Numbered from the stretch's first letter, positions 19,070-27,931 are shown. The stretch: 64,000 nucleotides of DNA from Moraxella osloensis (GCF_009867135.1 NZ_CP047226.1:310001-374000), one strand, 5' to 3'. Notes: generated by a model from the sequence alone, not told the origin. Numbers and translations: made by a program.

Positions 19070-19403
19070 TTAGGAACTGAACTAGTTATCTAGGACAGCC
19101 CCATTAATTAATATGCATTATTAGTCGCATCCAGTACGGATGCCTTTAACAAGTATATTAGTAGCATAAAGATCACTATAGATTATTGAAGGTTGAACCG
19201 CCCCGACTTTATCGGAGAGTGTTTTACTTGAGTCAGGCAGCAATGCCTGACAGGGTTAAATTATCATAATACCGCTTTTCAAACTCAAAGGGTGACACAT
19301 ATCCAATCGTGCTATGCAATCGTGTTCTATTAAACCAATCCACCCATTCAAGGGTTGCTAGTTCAACATCGTTCACACCAGTCCAGTTCTGTTTTAAATA
19401 ATA

Positions 19404-20314
19404 GACCTCTTGCAAAAGTCATAGGTTTAGCTCGAAATTAATGATACCAGCAAACAGCTTCATTCTAAGATCATAGCGCTGACGACGGTTACGATATTTA
19501 TGAGCCACGATTTTGAACAACTTGATTAAGCCTATTTTGTGCTCAACCACAATACGGAACTTTGCCAGATAGTGATTGGCCTGTTTGCATATCTCCAGTA
19601 ACTGACCACCACGTGGCTTTTTAAAAGGGGTGAAGGTTTGCTTATGTAGCTTTGCTATACCCTGATAACCACTATCTGCTAGTAATTTAGCATTGTCAGG
19701 AAGCCAATCAGGACAAGTATCTTTATACAGCTTAAAATCGTGGATTGACCCTTTGCAGGTTTGTACATCAAGTATCAACCCTGTTTGCCAATGAACGATA
19801 ACCTGCGCTTTCAAGGTGTGTTGTTTTTTCTTACCGCTATAGTAGTCTCTTTGGTTTTTTTTGGACGCTCAATTGGGGTTTCGGTCGCATCAACAATGAC
19901 GACGCTCCAATTGATGTCATCATCGACGCGACTAGGGAGCTTTTTGGGCAATTCAAACTTGCCAGAGTCAATCAGGATGTCTTCTACTTTACGGATGATA
20001 CGGCTAGCAGAAGATTCATGAATGCCAAAGTCCATACTGATATGATAAAGCGTGCGGTATTCACGCCAATAAGTCAGGGCTAATAGTATTTGTGCTTTAA
20101 GACTGAGCACGCTTGGTCTGCCTGATTTGGTTTTAGATGCTTCATGCTCTTGCATGGCCTCAAGCATGTCATAAAAGGTGGCTTTATGAATGCCTGTATA
20201 GCGTTTAAAACCAGCGTCACTTTGTTTGAGTAGCTTATCTATGTTTGGCATGGTTCCTAAAAAGTTATGAGTGTCTTCTTATTTTAATTCCCTTTGCTAC
20301 TTTTGCAAGAGGTC
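19404..20314 (-). mobile_element. IS5-family element (IS427-like) nested in the IS3 orfB
   Basis: 911 bp, delimited by perfect terminal repeats GACCTCTTGCAAAAGT (19404 on) and ACTTTTGCAAGAGGTC-type (ending 20314). A TA on each side (19402-19403, 20315-20316) is the 2-bp target duplication expected for this group. It looks complete: two overlapping ORFs, ends and duplication are all intact. Confidence 0.92.
19419..20251 (-). CDS. IS5-family transposase, two ORFs joined by frameshift
   Basis: ORF1 (20251-19811, 146 residues) has the DUF4096-like helical N-terminus (YTGIHKATFYDMLEAMQEHE), helix-turn-helix and the first catalytic Asp (VVIVDATETPIERPKK). ORF2 (19814-19419) continues with the second Asp (LLADSGYQG) and the Glu (VVEHKIGLIKLFK). 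The frames overlap at an A-run (T6 at 19824-19829 on the + strand, AAAAAAC on the coding strand), a typical -1 slippage site in the IS427 group. It is presumed functional and made as one fusion protein. Confidence 0.88.
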
Positions 20315-21059
20315 TAATGAATCACCTCAGACTTATAAAGCCCGTTGACCGTTTCAGCTAATGCATTATCGTATGAATCGCCTGTCGTACCGACAGAAGC
20401 TATAACACCGCATGTAGCCATTTTATCAGTATAGCGAATGGATAAATACTGAACCCCTCGATCACTGTGATGAATCACATCTTTGGGATAGTTTCTATCT
20501 GCTATTGCTTGATTTAACGCCGCCATCACCATATCTGTGTTCATACGATTAGATACTTTCCAGCCCACAATAGCGCGAGCAAACACATCAATAATAAAAG
20601 CGGTATACACCCAGCCGCTTATCGTCTTGATATAAGTAAAGTCTGCCACCCAGAGCTGGTTAGGGCGATGAGCGCTAAAGTTACGATTGACTAGGTCATC
20701 AGCACGCTTTTGATCATCACGGCTGTGAGTTGTTATTTTACCCTTACCGCGCCAGACACCTTGTAGGCCATGCTGTCTCATTAAACGCTCTATGGTACAA
20801 CGAGCAACCTTTAACCCGTCAGCTTTCATCTGCTGCCATACTTTACGCGCACCGTAACGGCATTTGCTGTCCTGCCAGATACGTTTAATCTCGCTGATGT
20901 AAAAGTCGTCATGTTGACTGCGCAGTGAGCGTTTTTCAGGGTAGCTCTCCAAGTCTTTAGCACGGTGATAGGTTGATGGGGCAATCGGTAATACTCTACA
21001 GATCAGCTCGACCCCATAATTATTCTTATGATCGTCGATGAATTGAATCATGATTTTAG

Positions 21060-21368
21060 TCAGCGGTCGAGCTCCGCCTGGGCGAAAAAAGCCGCTGCCT
21101 TACGAATGATCTCATTGGCTTGCTTGAGCTCTCTATTCTCGCGTTCAAGCTCTTTAATACGTTGCTCTTGGCTTTGAGCTTGCACTGAAGCAGGAATGGT
21201 TTGATCGATGTGCTTTTTATGCCAAGACCGCAGAGTTTCAGGCGTGCAGCCAATCTTAGGGGCAATGGCTTGAATAGCTGACCAGGTAGAGGGATAGTCA
21301 TTTGCTGCTTCAATCAGCATGCGAACGGCGCGTTCTTTAATCTCAGGAGTGTAGTTTCGTGTTTTCAT
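21060..21368 (-). CDS. IS3-family transposase OrfA
   Basis: 102 residues with an N-terminal helix-turn-helix (KTRNYTPEIKERAVRMLIEA ... IGCTPETLRSWHKKH) and a C-terminal leucine-zipper-like helix (QEQRIKELERENRELKQANEI). DNA-binding part of the OrfAB transposase. OrfB begins just downstream in another frame, as expected for translation by frameshifting. It appears intact, but the partner OrfB is broken. Confidence 0.9.
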   Translation of the reverse strand: MKTRNYTPEIKERAVRMLIEAANDYPSTWSAIQAIAPKIGCTPETLRSWHKKHIDQTIPASVQAQSQEQRIKELERENRELKQANEIIRKAAAFFAQAELDR

Positions 21369-21582
21369 TGTCGTATTCTCTCAGAATGTTAAGTCTCCGA
21401 CAATCCCGGGGCGGTTCAGGTTGATTTCGTCAAGCTATTCCTGAAGATTATGTTGGCAAAATAAAAAAAGATATATGTGCTGTACAAAATAAAATTACAG
21501 GAACGGCATGATGGAGTTTCTGATTAAGATAATTCATAAAGCGGCGATGAGTTATAACCGTTTTAATCGATGAGGGGGAAAT

Positions 21583-22026
21583 GCCATTCGTGGCCCTCAA
21601 GTCATGAAAGGCTATTGGAACCGTCCTGATGAAACTGCCAAAGTGATGACAGCAGATGGTTTCTTCCGTACGGGTGACATCGGTGTGATGGATCCACGTG
21701 GTTATGTGAAAATCGTTGACCGTAAAAAAGACATGATCTTGGTTTCTGGTTTCAACGTTTACCCTTCAGAAATTGAAGAAGTCATTGCGAAACATCCAAA
21801 AGTGTTGGAAGTTGCAGCGATTGGTGTGCCAGATGAAAAATCAGGTGAAGTACCTAAATTGTTTGTGGTGAAAAAAGATCCATCTTTAACCACTGAAGAA
21901 GTTTTGGCATTTGCTAAAGAAAACCTAACAGGTTACAAGCGTCCACGTTATGTTGAATTTATGGATGAACTTCCAAAATCAAACGTTGGTAAAATTTTAC
22001 GTAAAGATTTACGTAAAACGGCTTAA
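21583..22026 (+). pseudogene. fadD: Long-chain acyl-CoA ligase (FadD), 3' fragment
   Basis: The last 147 codons of an AMP-forming acyl-CoA ligase: [54 protein letters not shown] and [16 protein letters not shown] (catalytic Lys near the C-terminus). About 400 upstream residues, including the AMP-binding P-loop, are missing; homology begins at about 21583 after an unrelated junction. The sequence resembles Acinetobacter FadD. It heads the Acinetobacter-like block. Confidence 0.9.
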
Positions 22027-22038
22027 TTTAGCTCATAT

Positions 22039-22066
22039 AAAAAAAGCGCCTTTGGGCGCTTTTTTA
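22039..22066 (+). terminator. Terminator of the fadD fragment
   Basis: AAAAAAGCGCC TTT GGGCGCTTTTTT: GC-rich hairpin with a T-tract, 13 bp after the stop. It could also serve the convergent minus-strand gene that follows. Confidence 0.88.
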
Positions 22067-22082
22067 TTTGCTAGTGTGAAAA

Positions 22083-22472
22083 TTATATTTTTCCTTTGTT
22101 CATTGACCAGCGATCAAAGTAACGACGCCCAACACCAAATACACCTAAGAAAATAAACATTGCCCCAAATTGACGGCTAAATCCAGATTGATTGTAGCTA
22201 CCATATGTCAAAATATTGTCGATGAGGCAATATAGCGCAATGACAATGACCCAATGCCACAGCGGAAGTTGTTTGATAGATACAGCATAAAAGGCAATCC
22301 ACATCATGACAAAGCTGAGTACAGTCGACCAAATATTCAGATTAGCGCAAATAACTGCCAGTAAAAATGCAGTAATTGGAATAACGATTTTTAACACGCG
22401 ATCGACACGTTGCTGATGGAGTTTTTGCTGTTCAAGCACTTCAAATAATTTGTCTTGATCAGGACTGCTCAT
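22083..22472 (-). CDS. Small membrane protein of unknown function
   Basis: 129 residues from ATG 22472 (AAGGA 7 bases upstream supports this start over 22487). A polar N-terminus with a short coiled coil (QDKLFEVLEQQKLHQQRVDR) is followed by four hydrophobic segments (IVIPITAFLLAVICANL, VLSFVMMWIAFYAV, WHWVIVIALYCLID, FGAMFIFLGVFGV). No known domain recognised. It is part of the Acinetobacter-like block and divergent from the MAPEG gene. Confidence 0.7.
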   Translation of the reverse strand: MSSPDQDKLFEVLEQQKLHQQRVDRVLKIVIPITAFLLAVICANLNIWSTVLSFVMMWIAFYAVSIKQLPLWHWVIVIALYCLIDNILTYGSYNQSGFSRQFGAMFIFLGVFGVGRRYFDRWSMNKGKI

Positions 22473-22580
22473 AGGGGATCCTTTCATCTGCCGATAGTAA
22501 AAACACTATATTTAACAAAATTTATTCACGAAACGCCATGCTATCATAGCAGCTATAAAAATCTTCCTGAGAAAAAACAC

Positions 22581-22979
22581 ATGCAAAGCATCAGTGGGAT
22601 CATCTATCTCATTTTAGGAGCGTGTTTACTACCTTATGCTTTTACCTTTATTGCAAAAAAAGCAGCTGGCTTTAAGTCGAGTGATAATCAGCATCCTCGA
22701 GAGGTTTTAGCAAAATCGACGGGGCTTGCGAGCCGTGCTAATGCTGTTCAGCAAAACAGTTTTGAAAGCCTTCCGTTATTTATTGCGGCTATTTTAATGG
22801 CTGAATATATGGTGATTCAGCAGCAATTTATCATGACCTTTGGTATTGCCTATTTAGTTTTAAGGGTTATTTATGGCGTATGTTACTTGGCTAACTGGGC
22901 AACCTTGCGTTCAATCATTTGGACACTGTCGATGCTGTGTCCAATATGTTTACTGCTGTTGGTGATTAAACTGAGCTAA
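22581..22979 (+). CDS. MAPEG family membrane protein
   Basis: 132 residues from ATG 22581. Four transmembrane helices in the MAPEG arrangement with the typical loop between helices 1 and 2, SRANAVQQNSFESLPLFIAA (A-x-x-Q-x-N-x-x-E), and the later segment YLVLRVIYGVCYLANWATLRSIIW. MAPEG proteins include microsomal glutathione transferases; the bacterial YecN-like members are uncharacterised. An inner-membrane location is expected. Confidence 0.85.
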   Translation: MQSISGIIYLILGACLLPYAFTFIAKKAAGFKSSDNQHPREVLAKSTGLASRANAVQQNSFESLPLFIAAILMAEYMVIQQQFIMTFGIAYLVLRVIYGVCYLANWATLRSIIWTLSMLCPICLLLLVIKLS

Positions 22980-23096
22980 TCTTATTGATGCTCTGATTAA
23001 ATCATTGGCTGTCGATGTAAAATCACAAAAAAAGCTGTAAAAACGTTATAATTGTGCCGACTTAAAAAGATTTAACCTAGTTTAAAGAGTGATGCT

Positions 23097-23633
23097 ATGA
23101 GCTACAGCAATATCCCAGCAGGTAAAGACGCACCGAACGACATCTATGTCATTATTGAAATTCCTGCAAATGCAGCACCAATCAAATACGAAATTGACAA
23201 AGATTCAGATGCATTATTCGTAGACCGTTTCATGGGTACAGCAATGTTCTACCCAGCAAACTACGGTTATGTACCAAATACGTTGTCTCTTGATGGTGAT
23301 CCACTTGACGTGCTTGTGGTAACGCCACATCCAGTTGAGCCGGGTTCTGTTATTCGTTGCCGTCCTGTTGGTAAATTGAACATGGAAGATGATGGTGGTG
23401 TTGATGCGAAACTAATCGCTGTACCACACGACAAATTGACCCCGCTTTACAAAGATGTAAAAGAATACACAGATCTTCCTGAACTTTTAATCAAGCAAGT
23501 TGAACATTTCTTTGCTCACTACAAAGATCTTGAAGCAGGTAAGTGGGTTAAATTAAGTGGTTGGGAAGGTTCTGAAGTTGCAAAACAAGAAGTCCTTAGC
23601 TCAATTGCTGCTTATGAAGAAGCAAACAAATAA
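23097..23633 (+). CDS. ppa: Inorganic pyrophosphatase
   Basis: 178 residues; type I soluble PPase hydrolysing PPi to drive biosynthesis. Active-site motifs are intact: [40 protein letters not shown] (the D-x-D-P-x-D metal site), [12 protein letters not shown] and [12 protein letters not shown]. The leader ends GTTTAAAGAGTGATGCT before ATG. The codon choice and protein resemble Acinetobacter. As ppa is normally a single essential gene, this is likely a second, imported copy, although the rest of the genome is not visible. Confidence 0.95.
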   Translation: MSYSNIPAGKDAPNDIYVIIEIPANAAPIKYEIDKDSDALFVDRFMGTAMFYPANYGYVPNTLSLDGDPLDVLVVTPHPVEPGSVIRCRPVGKLNMEDDGGVDAKLIAVPHDKLTPLYKDVKEYTDLPELLIKQVEHFFAHYKDLEAGKWVKLSGWEGSEVAKQEVLSSIAAYEEANK

Positions 23634-23678
23634 TTTTGTTTTGCTGTAAGGAATGCTCTCAAGAAAGCATTCCTTCAT

Positions 23679-23710
23679 AAAAAAACCTGCACAGTGTGCA
23701 GGTTTTTTTT
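23679..23710. terminator. Terminator between ppa and the oprD-type porin
   Basis: AAAAAAACCTGCACA / TGTGCAGGTTTTTTTT: an 8-bp GC-containing stem, then T8, usable in both directions between convergent genes. A second hairpin (GGAATGCT / AGCATTCC, 23650-23673) lies just before it. Confidence 0.9.
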
Positions 23711-23734
23711 CGCTATCTTAGAGTAGCTGCGAAA

Positions 23735-25048
23735 TTAAAATAATTTCACAGGGATGTCTAAGAATACACGTAATTCATTGGTGTCAGCCATATATACGTC
23801 ATTGTATGCTTGGTCTGCACGGTAGTGTGAATAACGTAAACGAAGGCTGGCATCTCTAGCAAAACCAGATTGAACAGTATATTTCACTTGGTTAAAGAAT
23901 TCGCTTTCTTTAGCATCGTCTGATGTCTCTACACCATTTTTAACAGTTTTGATATCCCAACCGTAGACATAAGCAGTCGTCCAATTTAAACCTGGCACGC
24001 CGTAATCAGCAAAGTTTAAGTTGTATTGAACTTGTGCCGATTTCTCATGGTTACCAATAAAGTCAGAAAGGTAAGAGTTGGCTACATAAATAGATTGCGC
24101 ACCGTCAGCATTGCTACCATAGTCATAACCTGTGTTACCAGTGTTTTGTTGGTAAGCCAGCATGACTGAGTGAGCGCCTTGATTTAATGTACCTGCCAAT
24201 GACCATAGATTGTTGCTTCGGCCATCTACATTTGTATCACCAAGTGATGAAGAATAGGTTGAAGCTGCTTTGTCCCATTCTGTGTGATAACCACTAAAGT
24301 CTAAATTTAAAGAGCGTTTTTCAGCTAACGGAATAGTGTAATTAGCATTAATGTAATGACGATCCAACGCATTTTTGCTATCTAAGCCATAGTAAGATGC
24401 ATTAAGTTGGTCGTTAAACTTATATTTTGCACCCCAAACCACAGCACGATCTAGATCGTTACCGTCAGAATTAATTTGGTCTGAATATTGGTTTTTAGTG
24501 AATTTACCAGCAATAACTTCTAGATTTTCAACTTCATGGCTTGTCGCTAAAACGCCTGTGAAGTATTCAGGTACCATACGTGCTGTATTAGATGCAAGCA
24601 CCGGAATATCAAGAACTTGGGTGCCGTATTCAACAGTAGTATTTGATACTCGAGCTTTAACACTTGCGCCACCGCGTGCCCAGTGGTCGTAAGTATCACC
24701 AGAATTTTCTTTGCCGTTCAATGTTTCACGAGGAATCATGCCATTACCAGCATGTTTATTTTCACCGATTTTAAAAGAACCATCGCCTACAACATTGGCA
24801 CCAAAGCCAACAACACCTTGAGTGAAGCCTGACTCTAATTTCACAATTGCTGATTGCGCAAAAGAACTTGTATCATCACCGCGATTTACATCTTGTTTAT
24901 CGCGTTTGATGTAACCTGTACGGAATAATACAGAGCCTTCGGCATCTTCCACAAAGCCTTTAGATTCACTTTGTTCGCTAGCAAAAGCAGTAGAAATAAG
25001 AGCAGCGTTTACTAATACTGCAAGTGTTAGTTGTTGAGCTTTAAGCAT
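23735..25048 (-). CDS. OprD family outer-membrane porin
   Basis: 437 residues. Signal peptide (AQQLTLAVLVNAALISTAFA, cleaved after Ala) followed by an OprD-type beta-barrel: GFVEDAEGSVLFRTGYIKRD at the mature N-terminus, repeated amphipathic strands, and a C-terminal strand ending in Phe (LRVFLDIPVKLF), as needed for BAM-dependent insertion. OprD-family channels take up basic amino acids, aromatic acids and similar small molecules; the substrate is not readable here. Part of the Acinetobacter-like block, convergent with ppa. Confidence 0.9.
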   Translation of the reverse strand: MLKAQQLTLAVLVNAALISTAFASEQSESKGFVEDAEGSVLFRTGYIKRDKQDVNRGDDTSSFAQSAIVKLESGFTQGVVGFGANVVGDGSFKIGENKHAGNGMIPRETLNGKENSGDTYDHWARGGASVKARVSNTTVEYGTQVLDIPVLASNTARMVPEYFTGVLATSHEVENLEVIAGKFTKNQYSDQINSDGNDLDRAVVWGAKYKFNDQLNASYYGLDSKNALDRHYINANYTIPLAEKRSLNLDFSGYHTEWDKAASTYSSSLGDTNVDGRSNNLWSLAGTLNQGAHSVMLAYQQNTGNTGYDYGSNADGAQSIYVANSYLSDFIGNHEKSAQVQYNLNFADYGVPGLNWTTAYVYGWDIKTVKNGVETSDDAKESEFFNQVKYTVQSGFARDASLRLRYSHYRADQAYNDVYMADTNELRVFLDIPVKLF

Positions 25049-25695
25049 TGGGAGAGAGCCTCATGCAAATTTGGTTAATATGTAGTGCGATTGTATATTT
25101 TTTCTTAAAAAAAATCACTATTTTTAATGCGCTTATTACACTAAAGTTATGACTTTTCCCGATATATTGCAATTTAAAAGCTAAGTGAAATTATGTATGT
25201 GTTTGTTGTTAAAGGAATAGTTTATAAAACATCAATATATTTATTCTTAAAGAGTTATTTATGGGGTACTTAGCATAAAAAAATATAATAAATGTTAAAA
25301 AAAGAAATTTGATTAATATACAACCAATTGATAAGTAAGTTTTTTAAAAAATGACAATTTAAAAATGTTCAAATAGTCAAACTTGGCTGACAAATTGAGT
25401 AACTGAATTTAGAAATTTGTCTAAGACGATTGAGATGAAATTTGACTATCAAAGATTAGTTTAACCAATAGGTTTAAGCAAAAAATAATAACGAAAAACC
25501 TCATATTCATTTCGTTTGGAACAAGCTGAAATAGAACGTGAAATTTTAAGGAATAGCATTTTAAGAAATAATAACAGTTGCTTATTCTTCTTATATATTT
25601 AAGTGCTTAGTAAATTGTATCCAAAATCATAGGTTTGTTTTTTACTACACTGTATAAGTATCGTGCTGTTTATTAATTAAAAAATTGAGGCGGAT
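25049..25695. other. AT-rich intergenic stretch between the oprD-type gene and the IS30 remnant
   Basis: About 650 bp, strikingly A+T rich with no credible reading frame. The first 150 bp should hold the minus-strand porin promoter. Bases from about 25645 (CACTGTATAAGTATCGTGCT) probably belong to the 3' end of the IS30 remnant. I see nothing else recognisable. Confidence 0.5.
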
Positions 25696-25907
25696 TCAAG
25701 CGGCAAGTGCAACAGTATAAAAACCAGCCATAACTTCACTCGGTGTATACCAACCTAGTGTTTTTCTAGGACGATGGTTGAGTGCAAATTCTATCTGCTC
25801 TATTTGTTCGTTTGACACGTCATCAAACGATGATGATTTTGGCAGATATTGACGGATTAAACCATTCGTATTTTCATTTCTAGCTCGCTGAATAGACTTG
25901 TAAGGAT
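25696..25907 (-). pseudogene. IS30-family transposase, C-terminal remnant
   Basis: Reading the minus strand from 25907 to the TGA at 25698-25696 gives about 69 codons: YKSIQRARNENTNGLIRQYL, then FALNHRPRKTLGWYTPSEVM. This is the end of an IS30-type DDE transposase, with the catalytic Glu in the N-E-N-x-N-G-L-I-R-Q-Y-L motif. The 5' part is cut by the IS256 copy 2 end at 25908. Similar IS30 elements are common in Acinetobacter. Confidence 0.9.
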
Positions 25908-27207
25908 GAGACCATCCCGAATTCTGTGTAACTGCCGTTTAGATTAAATGCTTACTAATACGGTCATCAAACATAATCATAAAGCGATTTAAAGCAGACG
26001 TCCAGTTACGGATTGGCATCGACCACTTTTTGGATGCCTGCTGGGTTGCTAAGTACACCACTTTGAATGCTGCCTGATCAGATGGGAACACCTTACGCTT
26101 ATTCACCGCTGTCCGAATCACGCTGTTTAGCGACTCTATCGCATTGGTGGTATAGATCACTCTTCTGATGTCTTTAGGATAACCAAAGAACACCGTTAAG
26201 CCCTCCCAGTTATTGCGCCAAGACTTGATGACATGCGGGTACTCTTTGCCCCATACTTCATCAAAGTGCTCAAGGTTGGCCTCTGCCATCTCAAGCGTAT
26301 CAGCACCGTAGATGGCCTTTAAATCAGCTGCTACGGCCTTCTTGTCCGTCCAAGGTACGAACTTCATCGAATAGCGCACCATATGCACGATACACAGCTG
26401 AACCTGAGCGTTAGGGTAGACCGTATTAATGGCATCAGGGAAGCCTTTTAGGCCGTCTACACAGGCAATAAGAATATCTTGAACCCCGCGGTTTTGTAGC
26501 TCAGTGAGAACACCAAGCCAGAATTTAGCGCCCTCGTTCTCTGATAGCCACATGCCAAGCAGCTCTTTTTTACCATCAAGAGCAACGCCTAAGGCCAGAT
26601 AGATAGCTTTGTTGATGATCTGCTTGTCCTGACGAACTTTGACGACAATGCAGTCTAAGTAGACGATAGGATAGACGCTGCTCAGTGGCCGGTTCTGCCA
26701 AGCGGTGATGTCATCCAAGATGTTGTCAGTGACTCTGGAAACCAAGCTGCTTGAGATGTCGACGTCGTAGATGTCCTTGATGGTTTCGACAATCTCAGTA
26801 GTGGTTTGACCTTTGGCGTAAAAGCTGATGATTTTGTCATCAAGACCTGAAATACGGGTTTGGTGCTTACTGACAAGTACAGGCTCAAAGCTACTGTCGC
26901 GGTCTCTTGGGGTGGAGATCTCAAGCTCGCCTGTGTCGCTACGGACTCTCTTTTTAGTGTGCCCATTGCGCTTATTAGGCCTGTCTGCCTTTTCATGCTT
27001 GGGGTAGCCGAGATGCTCTTCCATTTCTGCTTCTAGGGCAGTGTCGATGAAGGACTGCATGAGCTGCTTTTGAAAGTCTTTGATGTCATCGAAGCTTTTC
27101 ATGCTGCTGGCCATTTGCTCAGCCAGTTTCTTGATGTCAGATTGGTTAGTCATTGCTTATTCTCCTGTTAGTGGATTATAAGCAGTTACACAAAGTTTGG
27201 GAAACTC
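25908..27207 (-). mobile_element. IS256-family element, copy 2, full length
   Basis: About 1.30 kb. The left end on the transposase 5' side is GAGTTTCCCAAACTTTGTGT (inward from 27207). The other end reads GAGACCATCCCGAATTCTGT then GTAACTGC from 25908. Both ends share the GTGTAACTGC core. Flanks (TGTAAGGAT and TCATGGAAA) show no 8-9 bp target duplication, so it is probably the product of recombination or adjacent deletion rather than of a simple insertion. Confidence 0.9.
25939..27153 (-). CDS. IS256-family transposase (complete copy)
   Basis: 404 residues of the Mutator/IS256 DDE superfamily. The N-terminal region MTNQSDIKKLAEQMASSMKS precedes MEEHLGYPKHEK and NKRNGHTKKRVRSDTGELEI, the typical DNA-binding part. 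Catalytic positions: YLDCIVVKVR (Asp), ACVDGLKGFPDAINTVYP (Asp) and YTTNAIESLNSVIR (Glu). It ends NWTSALNRFMIMFDDRISKH, as intact IS256 transposases do. It is the only complete copy in the window and could supply transposase in trans for related ends. Confidence 0.95.
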   Translation of the reverse strand: MTNQSDIKKLAEQMASSMKSFDDIKDFQKQLMQSFIDTALEAEMEEHLGYPKHEKADRPNKRNGHTKKRVRSDTGELEISTPRDRDSSFEPVLVSKHQTRISGLDDKIISFYAKGQTTTEIVETIKDIYDVDISSSLVSRVTDNILDDITAWQNRPLSSVYPIVYLDCIVVKVRQDKQIINKAIYLALGVALDGKKELLGMWLSENEGAKFWLGVLTELQNRGVQDILIACVDGLKGFPDAINTVYPNAQVQLCIVHMVRYSMKFVPWTDKKAVAADLKAIYGADTLEMAEANLEHFDEVWGKEYPHVIKSWRNNWEGLTVFFGYPKDIRRVIYTTNAIESLNSVIRTAVNKRKVFPSDQAAFKVVYLATQQASKKWSMPIRNWTSALNRFMIMFDDRISKHLI

Positions 27208-27317
27208 TCATGGAAATTGCCTTTTGAGTTTGAAGCAATGTACAATGATAAGATTAACCCGTTAGGTCAGGTGGCCTAACTTAAATAAAAAGTCTCCGAC
27301 AAACCCGGTACGGTTCA
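27208..27317 (+). mobile_element. IS3-family remnant (3' end plus terminal repeat)
   Basis: Plus-strand frame WKLPFEFEAMYNDKINPLGQ then VA and stop: the last codons of an IS3 OrfB. The terminal repeat AAGTCTCCGACAAACCCGGT then ACGGTTCA (ending 27317) is close to the end of the complete IS3 at 21390-21418 but not identical, so it is a relative rather than the same copy. The rest was removed at the IS256 copy 2 boundary. Confidence 0.88.
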
Positions 27318-27429
27318 CTATCTATTGTTATTCTTACCTGAAATTGATGTGAGCTTATAGAGACAAGGTAAATTTGCAAAAGTGCCGGCTATTCAGTGTT
27401 CATTGAATGTTTAATTTAATTTATTAAGC

Positions 27430-27460
27430 TTGACCTTGGAGTGGCTCTAAGCCTTATACT
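27430..27460 (+). promoter_or_regulatory. MerR-type promoter of the czc operon
   Basis: A -35 TTGACC (27430-27435) and a -10 TATACT (27455-27460) are separated by 19 bp instead of 17. The spacer holds an imperfect dyad, CTTGGAGTGGCTCTAAG. Overlong spacers with a central dyad are the hallmark of promoters untwisted by MerR-family metal sensors (CadR, ZntR, PbrR). No such regulator gene is in the window, so control would be in trans. The -10 lies 22 bp before the czcI start. Confidence 0.85.
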
Positions 27461-27482
27461 TGGTACAAATTTTTCGATTGTT

Positions 27483-27899
27483 ATGATGATGCGTTCTACT
27501 ACATGGATTACAGTCTTGGTTGGATTGTTCATGTTCCAAAGCTTTTGGAATGTGGCGGCGGCCTTTTGTGTCCATGAACAACAGCCTCAATCACAGCAGA
27601 GTTATCATTTTGGTCATCACCAAAATACCTTGTGTGCCAGCGATAGTCGTCAACACGATCATAATGGACAGTCAGAAAACATAAAAACATTCAGTAGCGA
27701 TTTAGAAATCGGTGAAGATCATCAAGATCATCTACCATCGATGATGCATGTGATTGTACAAAATGAAAAAGTAGATCTGTTTCATCCAAGCTCTGAAGTT
27801 AAAGTGAATCCACAATTTCATTGGAAAAACAGCTATCAGGCTCCTGACCTGTTTCAACAAAGCCCACCTCCCGAATTTTCCCCGCTCATGGTGGGGTAG
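27483..27899 (+). CDS. czcI: CzcI-like periplasmic metal-efflux accessory protein
   Basis: 138 residues if started at ATG 27483 (three consecutive ATGs; the frame is open from 27441, but that start would overlap the promoter). Signal peptide MRSTTWITVLVGLFMFQSFW then a His-rich mature region (HEQQPQSQQSYHFGHHQN, HDHNGQ, EDHQDHLPSMMH) suited to binding Zn/Cd/Co. It ends with a Pro-rich tail. First gene of the czc module, as in other czcICBA clusters, where CzcI is thought to modulate the system. Confidence 0.8.
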   Translation: MMMRSTTWITVLVGLFMFQSFWNVAAAFCVHEQQPQSQQSYHFGHHQNTLCASDSRQHDHNGQSENIKTFSSDLEIGEDHQDHLPSMMHVIVQNEKVDLFHPSSEVKVNPQFHWKNSYQAPDLFQQSPPPEFSPLMVG

Positions 27900-27931
27900 C
27901 CTAAAACATTCCCACCACTTTTATTATTTAA

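Larger units (their letters stand above)
19233..21051 (-). pseudogene. IS3-family transposase OrfB, split by IS5
   Basis: The N-terminal and catalytic part is at 20315-21051: ADFTYIKT (first Asp), VIHHSDRGVQYLS (second Asp), SYDNALAETVNGLYKSEVI (catalytic Glu). The C-terminal 50-odd residues (WTGVNDVELATLEWVDWFNR ... SPFEFEKRYYDN) lie at 19233-19403 on the far side of the IS5 insertion. A rve (integrase core) protein, inactivated by the insertion. The two halves read in one frame once the insert and its TA duplication are removed. Confidence 0.92.
19194..21418 (-). mobile_element. IS3-family element, interrupted by a nested IS5-family element
   Basis: Terminal repeats TGAACCGCCCCGACTTTATC (from 19194) and the complement ending at 21418 (TGAACCGCCCCGGGATTGTC) delimit the element. 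Both flanks carry GGT (19191-19193 and 21419-21421), a 3-bp target duplication. Without the nested element it is about 1.31 kb, normal for IS3. It carries orfA and orfB on the minus strand. Confidence 0.93.
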
